A stretch of 64,000 nt of DNA, from contig BSYQ01000010.1 in NCBI GenBank assembly GCA_030272585.1, forward strand, positions 4,092,001-4,156,000. Reading direction: 5' to 3'. Shown piece by piece: positions 56,355 to 64,000 of this stretch. Under the pieces are notes generated by a model. That model searched no databases. It was given only the letters and a program-made list of their open reading frames with translations, and was not told where the DNA came from. This stretch comes from Bryopsis sp. KO-2023. Taxonomy: Eukaryota > Chlorophyta > Ulvophyceae > Bryopsidales > Bryopsidaceae. A program made the position numbers and the translations under genes. How positions within the stretch are numbered: position 1 is the first letter of the stretch; every line of letters starts with the position of its first letter.

Positions 56355-57129
56355 TATGAGGGCATCGGTAGTTGCGCGAACAAAGAGTACGTCGTTTTTC
56401 ACAATTGGCGCGCGCGCCCAACCGTTCAGAAGTTGTAACGTCGCTCTTGTTCGAGGCTAGAGGTGAGGAGAATGCGGTCTTGGAGCTTGCAAGAGTCTTG
56501 CTCGATTTATGTTACGTGCCTCAAACGCAGGCAATCGATATCGAACAAGACAATGCCTTTTCCGGAAAGAAGGGACAAACGCATGGCCACGCAACCTTAC
56601 TTTCGTTTCGACTGGACGAAACGGCCATCATCTCGTTATGCTTGCAAATAAGGTATAGCACCGTAATAAAAGAGAGAATAACCAAATGCCAACGAGATGA
56701 GTTGTCGAGTTTGCAGAACGCAATCCAAGCACGAACCTTGCGCGACGCACTCAGTGAAGGTCGAGACAAACCAACGTTGGCCCCTCGCAGACGATCGGCA
56801 GCCTGTCGGGAATAACCAATGCACCTACCGATCCTGGACTGGTTGGGCGTGATGCGAGGAAAACCTTGAGATGTACGAAGCGCCCCCGTTTTCCATTTCT
56901 GCCAGCAACTTCGTTTGTGGCGATTGTCACCAGGTCTGACAAACTGATCATGATCTCCCATTTCGTGCAGACAATATTTTTCCCCTCAGAAATCTGTGTG
57001 TGTGATCTCCAGATTACAGTGCCTGCAATGTGTGGACACAACGGGGCTGTGACTCTGTTCGTGGCGCGAACTCGCCCAAGCCCACGACCAACGGAGGGGC
57101 GCAGGATCAAAGTATATTCAGTGAAATAA
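56355..57129 (+). CDS. Small unidentified gene, 137 residues, four exons
   Basis: Exons 56355-56389, 56461-56652, 56906-56933 and 56971-57129 (TAA) close in phase. The first intron is 71 bp, the minimum size seen elsewhere here. The product reads ENAVLELARVLLDLCYVPQT, then HGHATLLSFRLDETAIISLC, a 28-bp micro-exon giving NFVCGDCHQ (a C-x2-C-H that could bind zinc), then CVCDLQITVPAMCGHNGAVT and a basic tail. Six cysteines and three histidines in the second half suggest one zinc or disulphide site. I recognise no family. It shares a promoter with LSH. Confidence 0.48.
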
Positions 57130-59552
57130 TTTGCATAATTCACGAATGCAAAAATTCAGGAGCAACTCAGTTGGGTAGTTGCTGTGCAGCTTGTACAGTT
57201 AGGACTCTTGGTTGGAACAGGGATCGTATTTTTTACATGTAAGAATGTGAATGTGAATTCAACGAAAACAAACATCAACAATTTGACAAACACACAAACA
57301 TGCTTACAAACAAATCGCGTGCACAATGCCCCCAAAAGTCCCCTTTCCCCCACCCACAAACAGTGCAGACTGGTGTTCAGCCCTCAGTCGATCGTTTTTT
57401 CGCACCCCCAGTATCTTTCCTTTCCGTCCAAAATAACTGGACAAGAAAGATAAGGGACCACAGCCTTATCTCAACGCTGCCGTGAGAAATACCCGCAATC
57501 AAAATTTCCAAAGAAGCCATCGCACCCGGCCGAAAAAGCAAAACCTTTCCCCCAGAAGCAAACGATGTCCCTTTGTCGCACCCAAAAAAAAAAAAAAAAG
57601 AAAAAATCAGCCCCAAGATTGATAAGTATTATCATACATCGCCTATTATGTGTTGGAACACCACAACACAAAACGAGCCTCCTAGAATAAGTTCATTGAA
57701 AATTGTTTCATTTTGTGTACATAGGTGTGTCCAAACTGCCTAATTTTTTTTCTCTTTTTTTTTTTTTTTTTTTCAGTCTCTTTGCATGCATTCTAAAACA
57801 CAAAGAGAGGCCGTGCTTTCTCTTTTTTCTTTTTTTTTTTTCCTTTTTTCGTCTGTCCCTTTTGGAGCATGTCTTGTGCGAGCAACTGTGTCTATAAAAA
57901 GTCAGACTCCCTTGCCTCCCCTGAGGCCAGCCCTCACCCAACCACAAACTGCCCCTTTTTTTTTCCTTTTCTTTTTTACTGTCCAAGACTTTTTTTTTTT
58001 TTCGTTGCTGTATTAGCATAAACATAAACCCCTCTTCCCAAACCAAAGAACCCCCCCTCCCCCCCCAAATGCACCGTGCCCACACTAAATACCCTTCTGC
58101 ATCTTGTAAGAGAGGAAGCCATGCACCCGCAAATTAGCGCACACAGACAAAAAAAATCAAACAAAAACACACAACTCCTTCTCTCACACCTTTTTCCTTT
58201 TCCATCTTTCTATATATAAATATATACTTTCGCCACACTCTGTTTTTTTTTTTAATGCTCCCTCTATAGCAGATACTCGCTCGCAAACCCCTACTTTCAT
58301 TCGCCCAGAATGAATACTTTTTCCCTCCCTTTTTTTTTCTCTCCTCTTTTTTTTTTTCTTTTCTTGGGCAAATCATATCAGGTTTTCCTGCCCTCAACCT
58401 CACACATACCCTCTCTCAAAACCTAACCATGCCCACGTTCAAAAAACAGAAAAAGGGAGAGGAAAAAGTTCTTGTGAATTCTCTCAGCAGTCTGGCTGCT
58501 TCTTTTACATGTACGCAACTAGATTCAAGAAGAAAAAGAAAAAGAAACAATTGAGAATGCGCAATTATTTTTTTGCTCAGACTTTCACTCACTCACTCAC
58601 AAGGCTATTCCTCTCTCTTAACTCTCTTTACTCTCGACGAAACATCTTCACTCATACTTTGGCAGAGGTCAGCCTGGAAACTCGAAAAGAAAAAAAAAAC
58701 ACATTCTACGGGCCATAAATATCTAAAAACATTCGGACAGAGCACCGATCCCATCCCTTCCTCCCACCCTCCCCAATAGAAAAGAACCCTAGCATTCATT
58801 TCGTTGATCCCAAAAGCAAATTCCAATCTCACCACCACAAAACCCCACCAAACTCCAAATAAAAAACGAGAACTGGTATTCATGTCCAGACCACAAGCTA
58901 GCCAGACAACCTCATCAAATTCTTTTATGAAGGTGTTTTTCTTTTTTCTTTTCTTTTTTTTTTTCAACCTCCTTAAGCAGGCTCGAGTCACGTCCTCAAG
59001 CCTGAGGTAAAATTCTAACTTTTTTTGCTTTTTTCTCTCTCTAGTCGAAAATATTGGGCAAAAAAAACCAAAACCAACCGAGGAATGGAATACCAAACCT
59101 GAAAAACGGTAAAACAAAAAACCAACACAATGGAATAGTATCCCACCCTCGACCAACAGCCGACTTTATCACCCAATCTTAGCCCGCACTCCATCATCCT
59201 GGAGTCAGGCTGAAACCGAATCAATGTCAATAGTCAAATTAATGTCAACCACCGTCACCCAGAGTCCCCGCCCCAAAAAAAAACAAAAACCCCAAAATTA
59301 ATAAAGAAAAAAAAAGAAAACAAGAAAAATAAAGAAAAAAAGAACATCCAGAATTGAGCCCCCGTTCGCTTTCCTCGTCGTTTTTTTTGCCTCAAAAGAA
59401 AGAGAAAAAGAGCGAGGCAAAAAAACAAACAAGAAAAGTCTAAAGTCAAATGCTCGCATCTGGATGTGGTCATCCCAATTGAAACCTTGATCGATGGCTT
59501 GGGTGCGCGCGTGCTTTTTTTTTTCCTTTCTTTTGTTGGAGTCGTTGCAGTG
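57130..59552. other. 2.4-kb low-complexity spacer
   Basis: No gene supported. T-runs (for example T17 at about 57760) and A-runs dominate and produce Phe- or Lys-rich shadow frames on both strands. The stretch includes the START gene 3' end. Confidence 0.65.
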
Positions 59553-62039
59553 CTATCTCATTCCGGATTTGCCTTTAGTCAGGTTGGCAACTGCAACGAT
59601 GACCCCAAGCTTCACGGCACCCTTCGCCAATGAGACCACTCTTGAAAATGGCCTCCGTCTCCTGAACCCACCCACACAATAAAAAAATTCAAAAAAACCA
59701 TCAGGATTTCCTAAACCCACGCTCAAGAAATAACACACCCACATCCATATATAGAAAGGAATTTAAACCAATAAACCAATTTGCTGAAGTTTAACGTTGA
59801 AATTTTTTCATAGGAAACAAAGACACTCACCTTTGGTTTCTACGAACCACCCCATCCTGGCCAGCAGCTTCACGAGCTTTTGGCTGCTGGGGCTCATCTG
59901 TCCTCATCTTGTACTTTCGAAAGGCCTCTTCCAGCCCTTGGACAGCAGTCCACATCCCCGACTTCATCGCAATGTTGTACGCCATTGATCGCATCTTTGG
60001 GGAGTCGTAGTACAGGCTAGCGATCTCCACAGCTGGCGTCGACCTTCCCTGGCGGCTGCGGACGGGTCTGGTACAAATCCCAACACGCAAAACAGACATC
60101 AAATCAATTGAACAGTGCTATGCAACACAGATTTTTTTTTCATCAATGGTGTTGAACAAATTCCAAAAGGTTCAGAAAAAACATGCCACTTGTATTCAAA
60201 GGCTAATATTGTTGCGACATATCAACTCACCTCATGACAAATCCAGTGTTGAATTCGTCGACTCGAACGTTCCTGCCGATTGGTTTTCCGATGTCGGGAT
60301 GCGGTGCACTCACACACACACAGTAGGACCCTCCGTCAGTCCGCTTCCAAACCCTCCGAGCAAACACGTACTCTCGATTGGCCATTGGACCAGGCATCCT
60401 CGATCTGCCAGCCAAAGCAAAACCAATCATCACAAACATTGGAAAAATAGCTTCATACCGCTCCAAAAAAAAATTCAAAAATGGATTTTTTTGGTATATG
60501 ATAGTTGGAATGCAGAAATGGGACGGAAAAAACAAAAACAAAGAAGGCTTACTCGAGGAAGTAGAACCCGGTGTTTTCATCCGCCTCCGCATCGTCGGTG
60601 TCAGCCAACTTCCTCGAATCGCAAGCCGTCCAGTCCCATTTGAGACGTTCCTCCAAGCTGAAGTTGAACTTGGAAAACTCCTCCAGCTGGGCATTCTCAA
60701 TCACTGCAACCCACAAATCCACATAAGATAAAAAAGCAAACCATATATGCATCCATCTTTCAGATCATGTCGGACAAAAAAAAGCAAAAAACGAAACCGA
60801 TCTAAACTTCACAAAGAGCGAGATGATTCACTGACCTGTGGAGGTTCTGTAGAGGAACAACCCTTTCCTCATGTACTTCTTCTCCATGGTGAAAGTGATT
60901 CCAGGCTTGGATTTCGTCCCACATTTCAACCAGGGCTTAGCCAGCCATCCTGCTTCGTCTGCCTTTCCACAGAATCCCTGAGATCCGAGCTCCCAGAGCC
61001 GTCCAGTGATTTCAAGAGCTCTGGTCGAGATCTTATCACCAAAAATGGCTCCAAAGTGAAGCAAGAACACATCTGGGATGACCTTGCGCACCAGCCTTCC
61101 GCAAGGACCAGTGTCGCCCAAGACCGCAGCCAGACAATCATGTTGGCCAGGGATCGCACCTGCAACTTGACTGAAATCCACAAGCAGGAAAACAAATCAG
61201 CCATCTGTTTAAAGTATCTAATTAAAAAAAAAAGGGAGTTCATTGATGAAAGGATTGTGACCTCACTGCTAAGAAAAAAAAGTGGCCAGCGGTTGGGGAT
61301 GAAATGACGCATCTGCTTGGTAGGAGGTTGATTGGCTGATGACTAAAACTCTCTTTCTGAGCCACACCATTTTTCAGCAGCAGTCAGGTCCACGGAGACT
61401 CCCTCTGGGCAGTCCTCCCCAGTGTTCTTTATCCACCATGCCAATCTGTGCGGCATGAGCCGAGTGGATTCCCAGGCGACGGAAAAGGAATGTTGTGCGA
61501 AGCCTTTCATCAACCCAAAGACCCTGGATGCTCGGAAATGCAATGGAAAGCCCACATATTGCCACCAAAAATCCTGCATGTATGCTAAGGCCGAAGAAAA
61601 GTAATGGGCCACATTGTTTTTCTCTGATGTGACGCGGCCAGCAGGGGGGCTACTCCTTCTCTTGGTATTATCACATCCACCTGGACCAACGATTCAATGT
61701 ATGAGAAAAAAAATTCTACACACGAAACACTCACTCGACGGCAGCCGACTTCGAGACTCGAGGACGCGAAGCGGCACCCGCGAGTTCGTGCCCATCGGTC
61801 TGCTGTCGTTCCGACCTCGACCGCCGCTCGGGACGTGCACATCGAAACGTGTCGCGCGCCCTTCGGAGACGAAAAAAGACGAAGACCCGAAATAACCATG
61901 GCGTACCTTTGTTCATCCATATCCACGAAAACGCGGCCAGCGAAGCGACAACAGCACACGACATCAGTCGGGGCTTCTCCTGCATCACAAAGAAAACGAC
62001 GGTTAACGTGTTCTCGACGAACTTGCCTACCGGCCCCAT
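59553..62039 (-). CDS. Membrane-anchored START-domain lipid-binding protein
   Basis: START domains hold one sterol, phospholipid or ceramide molecule for transfer or sensing. Seven exons (62039-61907, 61573-61394, 61159-60836, 60703-60553, 60404-60231, 60067-59831, 59661-59553) close in phase to 435 residues; the end of exon 2 has a rival donor. The N-terminus has two hydrophobic stretches (LMSCAVVASLAAFSWIWMN; FLVAICGLSIAFPSI), a hairpin or double anchor. The START domain covers about 190-400: KKYMRKGLFLYRTST, FNFSLEERLKWDWTACDSRK, ANREYVFARRVWKRTDGGSY, SAPHPDIGKP, and the C-terminal helix MKSGMWTAVQGLEEAFRKYK. The pattern is closest to plant soluble START proteins. The last exon is basic (RRRPFSRVVSLAKGAVKLG) and mildly hydrophobic. 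Ligand unknown. Confidence 0.82.
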
Positions 62040-64000
62040 GGAAACCCTTACAAGACGTGAAAACCTGATTCCAGACTCTTAAACATCGGACGCCCACTTC
62101 CGGGCGCACTTTCTGCGCAAAGGATAAGTGAAAATCCTACCTTAAACACTTCATGTAGCGGAGATGAGCCTTCTACCCTGGGAACAAAAGTATTATAGAC
62201 GTCAGGTCGTATGCAAGGTCGTAGATAGGGAGTTGCCCAGCAGTTGTGAAAGAAGAATCGGATGCCAATATGTGAAGCATTGTTTCGGCTTGCCGGTGGG
62301 AGCACCACCAGAAAGTCGACAACAGGGGCCCGAGGGTTTCGTGGACTTAACATATCGAAGAGCGTCTCACGGAAAGAATCGTGCGTGTGGAACATTAAAC
62401 GAAGGAAACGAAACAAAAAACTCTGCGGCTCAGGAAGGGGGATGCTCGCACAAGCTGCGAAGCAATGGTTTTATTCAATGAGGGCCCGAAAGACAGGCCG
62501 CGGTTTGTCGCGAAATTTGAACCATGTCGTCAACGAACCTAGGCATTAGGAAGGGCAAGCCTGCGGCCGACGCAACAATCATTATTGACCAGTGGACCAA
62601 GGCCGAAGGCCACTTAGTTTGTGCGTCCATCCGAGGCCCCAACATAACTGCATGTGCTAGTCTAGCAGAAAAACGTCGCTGAAAAAGAGGTCCGCGTTTG
62701 AAGGAAAGTCCAAATTCCCCCCCCTCCCTGGATTTATACACTGTGGGCAGCCAAGACAGAAACACGTAAGCCGATGCGGGACATTCGGATTGAGTTTGAT
62801 TCCCCAAAGACGAACAGCTGGCCAAGCAAAAAGGTCGACCGGTTCACTTTGCGGCATTTTCTGAGATGTCGATGCGATGGTGACTGGTCGTTTCTCAACT
62901 TTTGGCCTTTTCTTAAGAAGACCGACACTCGGACATTACGCTACCGCTGATTCAGCGCGCTGGTGCCCACTCAGTGTTCGCTTTTGCACAGCAAGGCCTC
63001 TCTTTTATTTCATCATTCGCACCGCAAACGGCCTCTCCTCGTTTCCAGGGTGTGCGTGTTTCGCTGCGTCCCTTCTGCACCGTCGGTCGGTGTCTGGTCC
63101 TTCGCCGCTTCAATCTGTGGACAGGTGAGTCGAAACTCGCTGTTGCGAGCCATATCGTTGCGAATCAACGCGCGCGGGTTTAGTTCCAAGTGGCAGGCGC
63201 TCCTGCTCCATTTTTCTGTCACACCTACAGGGGGGGTAGATTGTGTGTCGGTGGAACGATTCCCGCTGAACTTCGCGTGGCGACTGTTCGAACGGTTGGG
63301 TTTCGACGCTGGGAGGGGTCTTGGGCTGTTGTCCAAGGGAGTGTCATTCTTCTTTTTTTTTCCGGTTTTGTCCAGCGCCCTGCCTTAGCGAAACTGTATC
63401 GCGTTCGAGTTGCACTTATCGTGTCTTTTCAGTGTCCCTTGAGGCATCGCCGAAGTGCATAAGGCAGTCTAGGATAGGCCGGTTTCAAGACCGCCAATGG
63501 TTCGTTCCAACTAGAGAACCGCTTGCATCTCGAACGGGCTTCCTCACTCTCTTCTCGTCACGCCTTCGAAAGGATTGCGAAATAGCGCACCCGTTTCCGC
63601 TGAGCAGCAAGTATGACCGCGGGACTTTTCGTGTAGTGTGGGGCGTAGTCCAAGGTCTTCCATTTTTCCTTTTTCCTGAGAGGTGGGGGGTGCTTTCACA
63701 GTAGAAAGTTGCGACATACCAATGATTACATAATATCGCGCGCGGAGTCGGTGTATTGCGATTGGGGGGGAAACGATCGCGTGTACGGATGTCTGACCCA
63801 CAGGAGTTCCACAGTAATTGGCTAACCGTTTCGCCGTTGTGCAAACGTAGCCGAGGAGCTCTGCGTGGTGTGTGTGTGAGGGGGTGCTCGTTTACGACCG
63901 TCGAGAAAAAGTGAAAAAAACTCGCCGGAGTTGCGAGCGTTGTGTTGTTTTTGTCCCGGAAGGTCGCTGAGACGGGTGTTTTGTTGTAAACAAGAAAGAA
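62040..64000. other. CpG-rich right end, no firm gene
   Basis: GC content and CpG density rise compared with the rest of the window. Candidate frames: plus 62524-62682 (52 codons, ADATIIIDQWTKAEGHLVCA) and minus 62408-62119 ending at a GTAGGA donor (PRNPRAPVVDFLVVLPPASR). Neither joins a neighbour in phase. The minus frame may be a 5' exon of a gene on that strand. The plus strand may lead into a gene to the right of the window. It may also hold the START promoter. Confidence 0.35.

Noticed and set aside
59553-61312. An SRA (UHRF1-like) domain next to LSH, which would make a DNA-methylation cluster
   Set aside because: The first exons looked loosely SRA-like. After splicing, the later exons read as a START domain (NREYVFARRVWK, GMWTAVQGLEEAF) and no SRA signature remains.
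62475-62600. Reverse-transcriptase-like FVDDM in a minus frame
   Set aside because: The four-residue core stands alone; no other RT motif lies before or after it in frame.
1-64000. CRISPR arrays, rRNA genes and bacterial operons
   Set aside because: No regularly spaced repeats, no rRNA-like blocks and no ribosome-binding-site-led gene strings were seen; the gene structure is eukaryotic throughout.

Overview
This is nuclear genomic DNA from a flagellated protist or alga. Protein genes are split by short GT-AG introns (about 70-350 bp, plus two GC-AG cases), there are no bacterial operons, and intergenic DNA is rich in poly-A/T, poly-G/C and microsatellite runs. The intraflagellar-transport gene IFT43 means the lineage builds a cilium. 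DGAT1 carries an N-terminal PH domain, an arrangement I associate with diatoms and other stramenopile algae, so a stramenopile-type alga is my best guess; the sequence alone does not prove it. I spliced the multi-exon genes by hand. Reading phase closes at every junction unless an entry says otherwise.

Layout, left half. A gene runs off the left edge (minus, exon 111-319). It is followed by a secreted/unknown protein (1259-2763), a seven-span membrane protein 'A' (3724-4685), PRA1 (6109-8391), a six-helix voltage-gated K+ channel (8976-12054, minus) back-to-back with IFT43 (12319-14196), a type-II DnaJ/Hsp40 (14856-15863, minus), an SLC35F-type transporter (16882-18219, minus), PH-DGAT1 (19398-23386), a gene-poor tract, the second seven-span protein 'B' (25233-26880, minus, paralogue of A), two conflicting small gene models near 27-28 kb, another gene-poor tract, and an S33 alpha/beta hydrolase (30121-31320, minus).

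Layout, right half. A RING-CH (MARCH) ubiquitin ligase (33324-36029) is followed by a GIGYF-like protein with three GYF domains (38538-40869, minus), a Utp16/Bud21-like nucleolar protein (42013-42649, minus) divergent from an intronless FAD oxidoreductase (42823-44244), a CPA2 cation/proton antiporter (44571-47966), a TraB-domain protein (48736-49950), an LSH/HELLS/DDM1-type SNF2 remodeller (50903-56206, minus) divergent from a small unknown gene (56355-57129), and a membrane-anchored START-domain lipid-binding protein (59553-62039, minus). The last 2 kb is CpG-rich with no firm gene.

The genes do not form one pathway. Loose themes are membrane lipid and traffic (DGAT1, START, PRA1, MARCH), ion transport and the cilium (Kv channel/IFT43, CPA2), and gene-expression control (GIGYF-like, Utp16, LSH). 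The items most worth a second look are the A/B membrane family, the three-GYF protein with an eIF4E-binding-type motif, a pogo-like MITE with intact terminal repeats inside the LSH gene, a dispersed fold-back repeat seen twice, and the repeated use of very short divergent promoters.
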